64,000 bases of DNA, taken from Botryotinia globosa (taxonomy: Eukaryota > Ascomycota > Leotiomycetes > Helotiales > Sclerotiniaceae). The stretch lies in contig RCSZ01000014.1 in the NCBI GenBank assembly GCA_014898425.1, positions 372,001 through 436,000 of the forward strand, written 5' to 3'. The notes below the pieces were generated by a model, which worked only from the letters and a program-made list of their open reading frames with translations, ran no database searches and had not been told where the DNA came from. Positions 1-11,895 of this stretch are shown piece after piece. Both the position numbers and the translations under genes were made by a program. Positions within the stretch are counted from its first letter, which is position 1. Every line of letters starts with the position of its first letter.

Positions 1-1894
1 GGGAAGACTTCCATGGAGATGAATGATATTACAACAAGTAGTTCGGATGAACAAATTTTCACAGCACGTGCTGGTACAGAGAGGTCATATCTATTGACCT
101 TAATATCTAGAAGGTCAGTCAAACGTGCCGGGCTTAGATATTTACGTCGAGGTGTGGATGAGGACGGCAATACCGCCAATGGCGTGGAAACAGAGCAAAT
201 CTTATCGGATTCCGTTGGGGGTCCTTCGAGTAAGACATATTCGTTCGTCCAGATACGTGGCAGTATTCCTATCTTCTTCTCCCAGTCACCTTACTCTTTT
301 AAGCCTGTGCCTCAAGTTCACCACTCTACCGAAACAAATTATGAAGCTTTCAAGAAGCATTTGGATAATATAAGTGATCGCTACGGGGCCATTCAAGTGG
401 CTTCCTTGGTGGAGAAACATGGAAATGAGGCCATAGTTGGCGGAGAATACGAGAAATTGATGACTCTTCTTAACGTTTCCCGAGCTAGCGAGCTTAAAAA
501 ATCTATTGGATTTGAATGGTTTGATTTTCATGCTATTTGCAAAGGCATGAAATTTGAGAATGTCAGCCTGCTCATGGAAATACTGGGCAAGAAGCTTGAC
601 TCGTTCTCGAACACTGTAGAAGTCGATGGGAAACTTGTATCGAAACAGAATGGCGTTTTAAGGACTAACTGTATGGATTGTCTGGATCGAACAAATGTCG
701 TTCAAAGTGCAGTAGCAAAGCGAGCCCTTGAAATACAGTTAAAGAATGAGGGACTAGATATCACTCTACAAGTCGATCAAACTCAGCAATGGTTTAATAT
801 TTTGTGGGCCGACAATGGTGACGCCATTTCTAAGCAATATGCATCTACAGCAGCATTGAAGGGAGACTTTACTCGTACCAGAAAGCGGGATTACAAGGGA
901 GCTATCACAGATATGGGGCTTTCTATCTCCAGATTTTACAGCGGGTGCGTCAATCTTTTGAATTAAAAACTTCAGATACTAATTGATTTTTAGTATTGTG
1001 AATGACTACTTCAGTCAAGCCGCCATTGATTTCTTGCTAGGAAATGTGAGCTATCTTGTGTTCGAAGATTTTGAGGCGAACATGATGAGTGGTGATCCTG
1101 GCGTTTCGATGCAAAAAATGAGGCAGCAAGCTATCGACGTATCTCAGAAACTCGTCGTTGCTGACGATCGTGAAGAATTTATTGGAGGATGGACGTTTCT
1201 CACTCCGCAAGTACCAAATACTATCAAATCGAGTCCTTTTGAGGAATCCGTCCTCCTATTGACAGATGCGGCATTGTATATGTGTCACTTTGATTGGAAT
1301 ATCGAGAAAGTATCATCTTTCGTGAGAGTGGACTTAAACCAGGTGACCGGTATCAAATTTGGAACATACATCACGAGTACTTTGTCACAAACGCAGGCAG
1401 ATGAGAAAAGGAATGTGGGCTTTGTAATCACTTATAAAGCTGGTTCAAACGATATCATTCGTGTGAACACGAGATCTATGGCTACGGAATTTCCTTCTTC
1501 GAAACTTTCCCCTGAAGACAAAACATCCACGCCCACATCCACATCTACTACCAACTCGGTCGTTGCTCCAATTGCCGTCGGGTTTGCAAACCTAATTTCA
1601 GGTCTACAAAATCAAAGTATAGCGGAACCTAAAGATGCTGTGAAGGTTCTCGCATTCAAGGCGCTGCCCTCCAGATCTGCAGTGTCAGATGAAGGAGTTA
1701 GTGAGGCTGAGCAAGTGAAGAGTGTCTGTGGAGATATTAGAAGAATGGTTGAGATTGGAAGTATAAGAGAGGCTGGAGAGGAGAGAAGGGACATTGTAGA
1801 GGAGGGTACTATCATTAGTTTGGCCGAGGCCAAGAAAAGCACGGGACTATTCGATGTGTTGGGACATCAGGTGAAGAAACTGGTTTGGGCTTAA
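1..1894 (+). CDS. SAC-domain phosphoinositide phosphatase with hSac2 domain (5' partial)
   Basis: Exons <1..944 and 994..1894; the reading frame is open to the left edge, so the N-terminal part of the gene lies outside. The intron 945..993 has donor GTGCGT, a branch-like ACTAAT and acceptor TTTTAG, and splicing restores an SG/IVNDYF junction. The SAC signature around TLISRRSVKRAGLRYLRRG is near the left edge, and the catalytic CX5R(T) motif is seen as NCMDCLDRTN about 220 residues in. The second exon begins with the end of the SAC domain and continues into an hSac2-like region (VSMQKMRQQAIDVSQKLVV, then a VRVDLNQVTGIKFG segment). Family members remove phosphate from inositol lipids on endosomal or ER membranes; the SAC plus hSac2 order points to the Sac2/INPP5F class rather than yeast Sac1. 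The C-terminus looks complete, with a TAA at 1892-1894. Confidence 0.9.
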
Positions 1895-2577
1895 TGAAAG
1901 TGTATCGATACTCATGTAAGTAATGTTGAGCGCAACAGAGACATTTTTCTAAAGATTTACGAATGGACTTATTAGGAATTGGCAGGGAGGTTAGCGATTG
2001 TCCAGAACGGGGCTGTGGGATCAAATTCCACATTGAAACTTCAATCCCGTCAATTTCAACATAGGTGGATGTGTAGATAGACCCGAGTATGTGGTATTGG
2101 CCAGAAAAGTAATTTTAATGAGGACTCTGTACATGATGCAAACGAAGATACTAGATATCCATGCATTGAAACTTTTTCGAGAAAAGACTCGCTATGATAC
2201 AAACTCCAAGAAGCTTCACGTCTCATCAACTGTTCAACAACATCTTTACCCACGATATTGAGATACCAAGACAGCTGTTCTATGAAAAATTGGGTCTACA
2301 GCAATGATTTCTCATGAACTAATCAAAATTAGCATTAGTACCGGGCCCAGAGCCCCCGATGGGAAATGTTGAACCCCACTACGGGAGCTCCCACCACACA
2401 TCAAAAATCAGAATATTCTTTCCATCCCTCTGACCTACCCTCATCTCTCTTACTCTTCTGTTCATTCGAACTTCCAAATAAAGCAGCAATTGAGGAACTC
2501 GTAGATCTCAATTACAACAGTTTCTCTGGAAGACCATAATATCTGCTAGCACGCATTTCCATTGCTTCACAGGAATT
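1895..2577. other. Intergenic, SAC gene to MFS gene
   Basis: No gene seen. It should hold the 3' UTR of the SAC gene and the promoter and leader of the transporter. A GC-rich patch at about 2341-2400 (runs of CCC and GGG, including a GGGAGCTCCC palindrome) contrasts with the AT-rich surroundings. The open frame on the minus strand at 2512-2838 lies across exon 1 of the transporter and is a shadow. Confidence 0.6.
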
Positions 2578-4443
2578 ATGGCACAAGCTGGGGATCGAAG
2601 TTTTGGTGATCACGACCCCACCATAGCTACACACGAGGGACAGCTTGATGGGAAAAGTCTGAATGCAAATGAAGTTTATGCCGATGAATCTGGGAGGGCA
2701 TATGATGATGAGGAAGTTAATATCGAGAGAATTGAGAAGGTTTATAGGTAAGGATAAACTATAACTTTCAAAACTATGACAAGTTTGTAGGTTATAGATC
2801 CTGACATCATCTTGTAGGAAAATCGATCGCCGCATCATTCCAGGTGATTCATACTACACTCTTTTTGCAAACAGCAACTAATGAATATATAGCATTCTGG
2901 GTTTTGTATTTCCTCTGTTCGGCTATCAGATCTAATGTTGGTCTTGCTCAAACTATGAATGCTTCAGCGGGCCATGATCTCGCCCAAGTTTTGAACTTGA
3001 CAGCCAAGCAAACTTCCACGGCTCTAGCTTTATTCTATGTTGCCTATGTCGTCTTCGACTTACCTTCAAACTTGATCATGACAAAGCTGAGTCCAAGAGT
3101 TTGGATGAGTCGTATTGTTCTCGCGGTTGGTATTATTGGAGCTTGTTTTGCGGCTGTGAAGGCGGCTTGGAGTTTGATGTGAGTTTATTCCTTCTATCAA
3201 GTTTGATTTCGTTGCTAATACTCTTTAGGCTCCTTCGTTTTCTTCTTGGTGTAGTTACTGCAGGAATGTGGCCGGGAATGGCTTATTATCTTACGCTGTT
3301 CTATCCACCCTCAAGAACTGGAAAGCGTATTGGCATGTACTTCACTGCATCTCAGCTTTCCGCTGCTGTTGTAGGTCTTGTTTCCGCCGGTTTCCAGAAA
3401 ATGGATGGGACCAGTGGACTTGTTGGTTTTCAATGGATGTTCTTATTGTATGGACTTTGTGGTATTGTGCTTGGTATCTCACTTCTTTGGTGGTTGCCAG
3501 ATCGTCCCCTTCCTCCTGGAGAAGAACGAGTTTCCACAGGTCTCGTAAGATGGCTTCCTTCTACTCCACCAGTATTGACTGGGGAAGATGCCGAGATTCA
3601 TTATCAGGACCTGAGAAGAGTTTATCATCCAAGGTCATGGGGCTGGAAAGATCTTGCCTACGTCTTGATTGACTGGCGTCTTTGGCCTCTTACTCTGATG
3701 TACTTCGGCGTTGTTGGCGTGGGTATTGGAACACAACTCTACGCTACCGTCATTATACAAGGAATCGACTCCTCCTTCTCGGGTATAACTCTGAGCTTGC
3801 TCACCGCACCTATTTGGATCGTAAGTAAAATGCACCAAAGTTATGATATAGGGCTCGAAGCTGACAATAACAGATGGATCTCATTGCAATTCTTATGGTC
3901 ACTCCAATCTCTGACCGTTTCCACAAGTATCGGGCTTTCTTCTTCTCCGCCGCAGTACTCATTCAAATTGCCGGTCTACTTACCACCACCTTTGCCCCTG
4001 TCTCTCACCCCTGGGCACGCTACGGTGGTCTCCTTATGGTCGGATATGGGCTTGGTCCCACAGTTCCCATCTGCATGACATGGACCAATGAGATCTTTCA
4101 ACATCGCCACGGAGAAGTAGGCGTTGCCGCCGCTTCGGCTCTTGTATCCGGTCTTGGCAATCTCGGAAGTATCACAACTACCTACGCACTCTATACTGGA
4201 TGGCCCGAGGATGCCAAAGCAGGACCTCATCGCTACCGCAAGAGTAATCTCGTTATGATCGGTATTCTCTGTTTGAGCATCCTAAGCAGCGTCATCATGA
4301 CCGTCCTTCTCAAGATCTTCGGCAACCCACGTAGCACCAAGATTCAAAGCAGCGGAAGCTCAGCCAGCGACGAATTCCAAGATGGTGCTGCCAAGCGTGA
4401 GCAGCAACAACGTGGATTTGCGAAGATGTGGGGGAGAAAATAG
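2578..4443 (+). CDS. MFS transporter, Dal5/allantoate permease (anion:cation symporter) type
   Basis: Five exons: 2578..2747, 2818..2843, 2893..3178, 3229..3820, 3874..4443, giving 547 aa. All introns are GT-AG and each junction keeps frame (for example RIIP/AFWVLYFLCS). The ATG at 2578 opens an acidic cytosolic N-terminus ending IEKVYRKIDRRIIP, which is the standard entry to the first helix of this family. Hydrophobic segments fit 12 helices; the loop after helix 2 holds DLPSNLIMTKLSPRVWMSR, a family hallmark, and the central loop holds WWLPDRP. Members import allantoate, nicotinate, pantothenate, vitamins or dipeptides at the plasma membrane; the substrate here cannot be told from sequence. 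It stands alone, with no metabolic gene beside it. Confidence 0.92.
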
Positions 4444-5954
4444 TTTCGCCCGCTCTGTTCTACTAGCATCCTGTATCCCTATTTGGGATAGGGAAAAGAG
4501 ATCTTCAACAGTACAAGTTATGCTAGACTATTCTACCCCCGCATCAGTAGCTCAACCTTCCATCTCTCCCACTCACACTTGACCTCGATCAACTCCGCCT
4601 CCACTATTCACACTCTCACACTACTACCCCTTCAACGCATCTTCTATAATTCTCCTTCCTCTCCACAAGGGGCATCTACTCTACCTTAATCTCCGATTTC
4701 CGATTTGGTTTCCTAATTTTTTCTATCTTTAAACCATCTCATCAAATCTTTTTCTTTTTGTTTTTTTTTTCCATCTTTTGTCTCTTGTTTCAGCAAATGA
4801 TACCCCATTTCACAGCGTATGTTACGCTCATCATCTCGAATCTCGAACAATGGAAGTGCCGCTGCGCCACCATTGGGATAGGCGTATCGGGCTGGATTGA
4901 CAGATGTACATACCGCGACAATGTTTTGCGCTATCGTGTGTTGTCGTCTTGTGGGAATTCCTGTGTTTTTTGTTTTGTTTTTGTTTATGTATTCTGGTGG
5001 ATGCAAATTTAGGCGATATCAGAGGGGACGAGGGGATGCTTTATTTATCTAAATCTTGCAAAGAGAGAAAAAGGAGAAGAAGAAAAAGTTTTAGAGAAGT
5101 TTACATTTTACATTCATCCAAGATCCAAGATGAAGACACGAAAGGATATATAGTACAATACTATTAGAATGTATGTTATCGTGGAATAAATTTTCAATCG
5201 AATGCTTCTTTTGATCCATATCTGCAATGAATGGGTTGTGAATTATTCCTCTTCATTTCACTCTACTTCACTTGACCTTACCGGAGCGGACTGGATAGCA
5301 TCATGACCAAGTCGTTCTCTCCAGACTTGAGTTACTGCCCCACTGTCCAACATTATCAAGTGCAGCGAGAGAGATTTTCAATGTAAATATTGAGTACGCT
5401 CATCGCTCACATATACAAAGAAAGCTTTGACAGTCGGAGAATGTACAATCAAGGCCACAGTAACCTGGGATATCTACGAAGAATTGTTTTCATATTATTG
5501 GATTGTCACGGTATCATGTTGTTGAAAGTATTAACCATACTATGCATACGTATACGCATACGCCTGCATAATCACCCATCCAAGTATAATGCATCCGCCG
5601 CATCACCGATATCCTTCCCAAAAGCTACCTAGCAAGAGGGAGTAAAACTATAGGTACAACGCCAGCCAACCCAGTACGCTCTCACCGAACCGAACCGTAG
5701 CCGAACGCCATTCCGAATAGTTCATCACGTCATCCATCCTATGTTCCTACAGATAGCCAACCAAAAAACCCACAAGTACAGACAAGAAGCAGAAGAAAGC
5801 AAAACATACAGATGTGGTATTTTAATCACAAAGAAAAAGAAAAAGAGTGAAAAGAGAAGAAAAAAAATCAAAAGCCGTTGCCATCGACTTGTCCAATACG
5901 CCGGCCAACCTGCTTGCTAAACAAAAAATGCAGAGGTGTGAAAGAAAGAATTGT
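4444..5954. other. Intergenic between convergent MFS and MAF1 genes
   Basis: No gene supported. T-rich stretches at 4700-4800 and 4960-5000 look like 3' UTR sequence of the transporter. Several overlapping 60-100 codon frames on both strands have low-complexity content and no family features. Confidence 0.6.
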
Positions 5955-6953
5955 TCAGCAATCAATATCCATCGAAGCAGCCATATCTTCACTAACACCA
6001 CGTATAGGTGCTTTGTAATTCTGATCATCGAATTCATCATCAGCTTCATCATCATAGCCGTCGTAGTATTCCTCTTCAGGGTCTACTTGGTCGTCCTCAT
6101 CCCACATGTTGACATCAGTATCATCGTCGCCATTTTGATCAATCATAAGATTATCTGCACGATCACCTAGCCAATATCTGGCCCGTTTATTTGCACCGGC
6201 ATCGTTGTACTCGGCTTCTCGGCCTGTAAAGCCCTGACCTTGACTTGGACTATGGCTCATGACTGGAACAGCTCGAACGTAGAAATACGCGACTCTCTTC
6301 TTTTCTTTATTGAAGAAGAAGTAGTTGAGACTCCAAATAGATCCCAATTCGCCGTCGAACGGTTCATCAGGAGGGGCCCAAGAATAAACCGTACAGTCCT
6401 TGAGAGTCATCTCCTTATCAATCAAAGCCCACATCTGTGGACACCAGGCTTGACTTGTAGCACCAGCAGATGAGGTTGTCTTATATGATGTCTGCGATGG
6501 GACATGAAGCGTCATACCCGAACTTGGTCTAAGGTTATAAAGTGTCGAATCGATAGTATTGATTACAGTCTTCAAACTTCGTTCTTTGTGGAAATCGGCA
6601 GGTCTGAGATTGTGCGAGAAGTCATAGTCCGGATGACTTGCATTGAGTGTTGCAATGAGATACGCGAAAGTTCGACGACTCGATACCTGGCTCAAGGGTC
6701 CAAAAGGACTTGAACGTGAGAGGTTTACGCCAGCTTCGGTGGGATCAAGAGGAGGCGACACAGAAGCCGATAGTTTGAGTAGTGATTCATATTGAGATTC
6801 TAGTGAGTTCTCAATATTTTTGTAAAGTTTCTTGTCGGAGCCAGCAGCTTTGGTTGTATAGAGATCACAACCACCAATGACGTGGCAATCGGGTGTGTTG
6901 AAATTCAACGCACTTGTGATATTGTCGAAGTCGCGCAAAGGAAGGAACTTCAT
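5955..6953 (-). CDS. maf1: Maf1, repressor of RNA polymerase III transcription
   Basis: Single exon, 332 aa, start ATG at 6953. The N-terminus MKFLPLRDFDNITSALNF, followed by CHVIGGCDLYTTKAAGSDKKLYK, is the conserved Maf1 A-box; the B/C part is seen in PFGPLSQVSSRRTFAYLIAT, LNASHPDYDFS and IWSLNYFFFNKEKKRVAYFY. The tail is strongly acidic (Asp/Glu-rich, about residues 275-330), as in other fungal Maf1 proteins. Maf1 binds RNA polymerase III and stops tRNA and 5S transcription when TORC1 is inactive; it is controlled by phosphorylation in a variable linker, which is short here (Ser-rich, about residues 55-85). No intron is needed, which is somewhat unusual against its multi-exon neighbours. 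Confidence 0.95.
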   Translation of the reverse strand: MKFLPLRDFDNITSALNFNTPDCHVIGGCDLYTTKAAGSDKKLYKNIENSLESQYESLLKLSASVSPPLDPTEAGVNLSRSSPFGPLSQVSSRRTFAYLIATLNASHPDYDFSHNLRPADFHKERSLKTVINTIDSTLYNLRPSSGMTLHVPSQTSYKTTSSAGATSQAWCPQMWALIDKEMTLKDCTVYSWAPPDEPFDGELGSIWSLNYFFFNKEKKRVAYFYVRAVPVMSHSPSQGQGFTGREAEYNDAGANKRARYWLGDRADNLMIDQNGDDDTDVNMWDEDDQVDPEEEYYDGYDDEADDEFDDQNYKAPIRGVSEDMAASMDIDC

Positions 6954-8578
6954 CTTGGCTGAGATGAGAATTGAAATTGATCTAGATAAGTTCTTATCGT
7001 GGATAGTGGTGAAGGATAATTGAAGAAAAGGCGGAATGACGACTCGCCGCGCTTTGAAGAAAGTGAGAAGTATGTGGCTACGGAGCCCGAGTATTCTGTG
7101 GAGATAAACAACCTTTCGGATGATTCTTCAGACTCGTTGAACTGAAAACCAGGTACTTAAAACCTCATATAATTGTTGTTGGTGACGGTGTGTTGTGTAG
7201 TATGAATGTGTTGTTAATGGTGTTGTTTAGAGTAGTGTTTAGGGGTGAAGTATGGACCAAACGTGTCGCTCTTTGTTCCGTTATCGGTGTGTTTGTAGGA
7301 CCTGCGTGAACTAAGAAAGCAAGATTGATACTTCCTGCGCTGGCTGCGGAGGTGATATCAAGATGTTCTTTAGCCAGACTTTATGTCTAGCAGGCAATGG
7401 ACATTTTAAGTTTGAAATTTGAGAATGTAAGTATTGTTAAGATGCGTAGTAATGGGATAGACGGTGTGTGGTTGTTGATACCGAAGAAGATTCGGGGTGG
7501 GGGGAAGGGGTGAGCCGGATGATGTGTGTGGAGACGAGACACAAGTTTTGATAACCTTGATTGTGACCGGAACGATTGATAAGCTAGTCTCATTATGTAT
7601 TAGCGTGATGGATTAACGATGTCGCACAAAGTGGATCATGAAGTTTGATCTGGTCTGGGATTCTGGGGAGATTCTTACCTCTGTACCTTTATTACCTACC
7701 AACCAATAAATGATTCTCGTGCGTGAACTTTGAAGAATCGATTGATATCAATTCCGGAAGCTTGTTACACATTCAGAGGTTGAAAAGTATCGTGAATCAT
7801 GTTCGGGTGACGGTCAATTTGAGCGTCATCTTCTCAAATCTGCATTGAAGAATCAAGCACGTTTGCAGCTTTCACTTCGTAAAGGGGACCTACCTGATGA
7901 CATATAATATCACGTAATCAAGAATTGCCTTTCAGACAACTCGGTCACATGTTGAGCATTCTTCAGGAATCTCGACTCTCTACACGTTAGCAACAAACAG
8001 CATGGTCAATCTGCGAGACATGAATGGCTACATGAGTAGTAAGTACCATTGGCGAGCATGGATGACGACCTGGCTTACGAGCCAAGTAGTAGTGCACCTC
8101 AAGTGCAGTAGACAAGCTCGAGATAAGTCGAGAGGGAAAAACGGAATAATGCCAAGCAAGAGTCACTACAATTAACATTCAGGGGGGTCAGAGTTCGAGA
8201 TCATCCAACAACTCAGCGCATTCAATTCCACACCCAACTTGCACAAACGCCATTTCGTACTTCATACCTAACCTATGATTCCTCCTGGGTATCTTACCAT
8301 TCATTAAACACCCGAAGAAGAACGCCAGTACCATTCACATAAATTCCCAACTCCAAGTCGGCAGTTGTAAAAGGAGTGTTAAGCAAGACCAATCTCCCTA
8401 AGTCCGCTTATCATCTCTTCTTGGGCCTAGAGAGAGGAACCATCACCTAGTTAGCAAACAAACCCATCACTAGAAATCATGCACAACGCTTGAAATTGCT
8501 TGAAAGTTGTATATGATATTTTCGCGCCAGACTCCATCCACCCATATATTTCTGTAATACACGTGTAAAAACACCGAT
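6954..8578. other. Intergenic upstream of MAF1 and downstream of AP-1 sigma
   Basis: No gene supported. The GT-rich part at 7140-7280 lies where the MAF1 promoter or a long 5' leader would be. Short frames at 7387-7593 and 7987-8178 show no family features and start on non-ATG codons. Confidence 0.55.
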
Positions 8579-9405
8579 TCACATAAGCTTAGTAATCTCT
8601 TCGTCGACCTGGAATTGCGGAATTTCAATCAGCATGAAAGAAATTCGAGGTTGAATGATGTTGTTCCTCGAAAGGTTGTAGAATGAAAGAATGCCCAGAA
8701 TAACCACTACGACCCAAATTGATGTTCACCACTCACCTCCGTATCTTCAATTGAGTCTTGCGCTGATATCACTCTAAGCACGTTCTTCTTGCTACTCTCC
8801 TGCATTTCGCCCGCTAGTAATAACTCATCCAATATGAAGTATGCTTTTTGAAAGTTGAAAATAATGTCCTGAATCCATATTAGTATATATGCCACGTTTT
8901 ATCTTGAGATGTAAGATTTACCAGCTCGCAGACATTTCCGTAGTATTTGTCCATCTGCTCAACATAGCGGTGAACAATTTCCAGAGTAATAAGTTCGTTA
9001 TCTGTCGAAGCACAACCTGCGATGAAGAAGAGAGAAGCGTATCGTCGATAAACTATCTTCGAATCTGCCATTGGTGTAATCAGCATGGAGCTCTAGATAT
9101 GGTTTTGTAGAAGCAATCTGACCTTTGTACTCTAAGAAATTGCACATTCTCGTTCTACGTGCCAGCACAAGTTGAGAGACATCTTTGATGATCTTTGCCT
9201 TCTCTTTTGGCGATAATGTTGTAAACCACTTTGCGAGTCTCTGTGGACAGTTAGAGTATGTTTCGAGCTGCTTCTCATCCAGAGAAAGGAGAAGTACATA
9301 CGACTTTACCCTGCCGCGATAACAAGATGAGATAGCTGCATGATATTAGCTTAATTCAATTATCTGCATATCATCTTTTCCAATATTTACTTACTGAATG
9401 GCCAT
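8579..9405 (-). CDS. aps1: AP-1 clathrin adaptor complex, sigma (small) subunit
   Basis: Six exons on the minus strand: 9395..9405, 9302..9335, 9123..9240, 8922..9064, 8737..8868, 8579..8608, total 155 aa. All introns are GT-AG and in phase. Exon 1 is only 11 nt (ATGGCCATTCA, then GTAAGT). The product reads [20 protein letters not shown], then [36 protein letters not shown] and [20 protein letters not shown], the longin-like sigma fold. The last exon (VDEEITKLM) is inferred because reading through its donor gives a non-family tail; splicing gives the usual acidic end. Sigma supports the AP-1 core that sorts cargo between trans-Golgi and endosomes and contributes to dileucine-motif binding. 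It is divergent from the GCLM-like gene, sharing about 510 bp. Confidence 0.94.
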
Positions 9406-9915
9406 GATTATGGTTGTTTTTCGAGAAGATTGATATCTCAGCCTTGAGGGTGTCGTGTCTGGGCAAAAGGAGGAGCCTTGTTAATTGTTTGCAAGGGTGC
9501 AAGTAAAGTTCGGGGAATCTCCGCGCCTGCAACAAAAGCTTACAAAGAATGATGGAGGGGCAGATAAGTAAAGGATTAGTGAGCGAGTACCGACAAACAC
9601 TTGTGACGGACGGTATTGATAGAATAATATAATTTTCCTTTTTATCCTTTATTATCTTGTACATTTCTCTTCGGTCCTATTTACTCTTTTCCCTAAACCT
9701 TTAGATCTTTTTCCCCCATATTATGATATATCTTATTCTGTGCGATTAGAATTGTATTATATCTGTGTTCTTCTCAATCAATCGAAAGGAATTCGCATCC
9801 CACTTTCCCGTCAAATTCGATATAATCATGACTAGATTAATACTTTCCACGTCGTAGGTTTTACTCGACCCATCTCTCAAAAAATCAATTGACTGACTGA
9901 GTATTTAGAAATATC
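9406..9915. promoter_or_regulatory. Shared divergent promoter region, AP-1 sigma / GCL modifier
   Basis: About 510 bp between two divergent start codons, so both promoters must lie here. AT-rich with pyrimidine-rich tracts near 9640-9720 (CTTTT runs). No specific operator was recognised; the assignment rests on gene layout. Confidence 0.5.
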
Positions 9916-10833
9916 ATGGTCGGAGGTCCTTCCATCATTAGAAAACCCGGCGCGGACCGGTCAAATCTTGAACTTACAAATTCCCTCCGGAGCAATTTTC
10001 TAGCTGCGCAGCAAGACTATTCACCATCACCTTCATATGCAAATGGAGTCAATGGACACGATGAATCCGATGAAGAGAATAGATCATCGAGCCGACCGCC
10101 AGTTTCCGTTTGGACAACTAGACAAGACAATGACTTTTATATCCCCACCATAGACTGGTCTCTATCCGGGCTTGCGGAAGAGCCCGAGAATTATGAAATT
10201 ACTGTTAAATTATTTTATATGGCCAATACAGATGTGAAGTCAAGGTCAAAATATACAAAAGATGCTCTAAACCTGGTGATGAAAGAATTGGGTGTCGAGT
10301 CAATTGATCTCCTAATCGTTTCATTTCCTGGAATGTCTTTTGACGGCGACTGCGAATGGGAAGCAGACAAGAAGAACTCGGAACAAGGAAATGAAGCCGA
10401 AGAACTTGGGACCTGGCCTATATTGGAAGAACTATATGAGCAAGGAATTGTAAAGAAATTAGGGTTGGCCGAATTTGGCACAGCGAAACTTGCTAAGTTT
10501 CTAGGGAACGTCAGAGTACGACCACAAGTCGATCAGATAAATGTGAAAGATTGTTGCAGAGTTCCACAACCTTTGCTCAAGATCGCCAAACAAGAGAACA
10601 TCGAACTTTATACTCACAATGATTGCACCGACATTTTGCCTAGTGGAACACTGCGGGAGCTTTTGGGACAAGGAGTTAGAGGCGCTGGTGTGCTGTCAGA
10701 ATCTAAGAGGGGAATTGATGGTATGAAGGGTGACTTGAAGCCGGAATGGGTGGTCAAATATACCGCAATTGTCCGGGATCGTGGCGTGATAGAAAACAAG
10801 GGATATTTCGCTTCGGCAGAATTAAGAGAGTGA
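9916..10833 (+). CDS. Glutamate-cysteine ligase modifier (regulatory) subunit, aldo-keto-reductase fold
   Basis: Single exon, 305 aa, ATG at 9916. Family features: KYTKDALNLVMKELGVESIDLLIVSFPG, a glycine-poor AKR-like strand order, then LEELYEQGIVKKLGLAEFG, VRPQVDQINVKDCC, and ENIELYTHNDCTDILP. These are the conserved blocks of GCLM proteins, which keep an aldo-keto reductase barrel but lack its catalytic use. GCLM binds the catalytic ligase, the first step of glutathione synthesis, lowering its Km for glutamate and easing feedback by glutathione. A low-complexity N-terminal extension of about 60 residues (Ser- and Asn-rich) precedes the domain. The gene is convergent with BUD32, only 180 bp apart. 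Confidence 0.85.
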   Translation: MVGGPSIIRKPGADRSNLELTNSLRSNFLAAQQDYSPSPSYANGVNGHDESDEENRSSSRPPVSVWTTRQDNDFYIPTIDWSLSGLAEEPENYEITVKLFYMANTDVKSRSKYTKDALNLVMKELGVESIDLLIVSFPGMSFDGDCEWEADKKNSEQGNEAEELGTWPILEELYEQGIVKKLGLAEFGTAKLAKFLGNVRVRPQVDQINVKDCCRVPQPLLKIAKQENIELYTHNDCTDILPSGTLRELLGQGVRGAGVLSESKRGIDGMKGDLKPEWVVKYTAIVRDRGVIENKGYFASAELRE

Positions 10834-11013
10834 ACATCAAAAGTACAATTAGGGGTTTGAATTCTGGCGCAATCACGAATTGCGGTTTTCTGCTCCAATA
10901 GCGTTTTGAAAATAACGTGCAGCTGTTGGATGACGAAGACAAGTACATGGACATGTAGAAATCCTAATACAGACATTGGATATATTATAGAATCAAAAGT
11001 AGACTGTAAATTT

Positions 11014-11820
11014 TCAACCTAACATGCTCCTTTTTCTCCCTCTCATTCTCACATCCTCTAACTTCTTCAAAACCACTTGTGCTCCTTTGTAACTTGATCC
11101 GTACCCATTCAAAACCTCTCTGAACAATCCCTCCGCCCTTGGATGTGTACTTCCAAATGCTCTCTCTAACACATATAAGTCGACAGCTCGATCCTCCTCT
11201 GCTGTAGTCTGGCTCGCCAGCCCAAAATCGATTATAACAATCTCCCCTTCCAATTCCTTCCCGTTGTTTATCTCCTCCCCTTCAACTGGTATTGGTCGCA
11301 ACATCAAATTACTCGTCGTCAAATCTCCATGTACAACGCCGACTCCATGCATCCTTCCCACCGCCCGTCCAACCCTCCTCATAAGGTCCACCGCACCTTC
11401 ACTCCCCTCTTCCTCCCCAGTAACCTCCTTATTCCCTTTCTTCTGCTTCCTCCGTTCCAGCCACTCATTCAATCTAATCCTCACCACCTCCCCCTCAATC
11501 CACTCGACCATTATGCATCCCCTTCCCTCATCCACCGCATATACAGCTGGCACCACAACGCCGTCCCTCCTACACTTGACCAGCACTCTCGCTTCTGCCA
11601 ATATCCTCGCTTTCGTCAAGCGCTGATCAAGAATCGGATGGCGATACGGTTTCGACGGGCGCCATTTGAGTGCGCAGGGTAGAGACGGCAGTAAGTATGT
11701 GGATTTGTAGAGGAGAGCTTCGGCACCTTGAGTGATGAGCGAGGGCGGGGTGGAAGAGGGGTATGTGAAGAGGTGGGGGAGAGACGGAGACGGGGAGATT
11801 TCTGGTTTGGCGGTTTCCAT
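11014..11820 (-). CDS. bud32: Bud32/PRPK-type kinase-ATPase of the KEOPS complex
   Basis: Single exon, 268 aa. I chose the ATG at 11820 because the open frame above it (to 11949) lacks an ATG start and its extra residues are not family-like. Visible features are the N-lobe GAEALLY and AEARVLVKCRRDGVVVP blocks, the short catalytic loop VVHGDLTTSNLML and IIDFGLAS (DFG), and a basic C-terminal tail (RMRGRKRSMLG) as in other Bud32 proteins. Bud32 works with Kae1, Cgi121 and Pcc1 in t6A37 modification of tRNAs reading ANN codons; its ATPase activity drives the complex. A Glu/Lys-rich insertion (about residues 130-150, KKGNKEVTGEEEGSEG) is longer than in yeast. Confidence 0.94.
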   Translation of the reverse strand: METAKPEISPSPSLPHLFTYPSSTPPSLITQGAEALLYKSTYLLPSLPCALKWRPSKPYRHPILDQRLTKARILAEARVLVKCRRDGVVVPAVYAVDEGRGCIMVEWIEGEVVRIRLNEWLERRKQKKGNKEVTGEEEGSEGAVDLMRRVGRAVGRMHGVGVVHGDLTTSNLMLRPIPVEGEEINNGKELEGEIVIIDFGLASQTTAEEDRAVDLYVLERAFGSTHPRAEGLFREVLNGYGSSYKGAQVVLKKLEDVRMRGRKRSMLG

Positions 11821-11870
11821 GGTTGGCGACGGTATCGTTTGTCTTTTTATAATATTGACAAGGACTGGAT

Positions 11871-11895
11871 TGAAGTGAAGTGAAGTGAAGTGAAG
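11871..11895. repeat. Tandem TGAAG x5
   Basis: Five perfect TGAAG units (CTTCA on the BUD32 coding strand), 51-75 bases upstream of the BUD32 ATG, so likely in its 5' leader or core promoter. Confidence 0.9.

Noticed and set aside
1981..2040. tRNA-like TPsiC arm (GTGGG-ATCAAAT-TCCAC)
   Set aside because: No matching acceptor, D or anticodon arms around it.
2512..2838. 108-codon minus-strand frame
   Set aside because: It is antisense to exon 1 of the transporter, whose splice structure and family fit are strong.
4713..5167. Overlapping 84-97 codon frames after the MFS gene
   Set aside because: Low-complexity Phe/Cys/Lys-rich translations in several phases on both strands, typical of T-rich 3' UTR.
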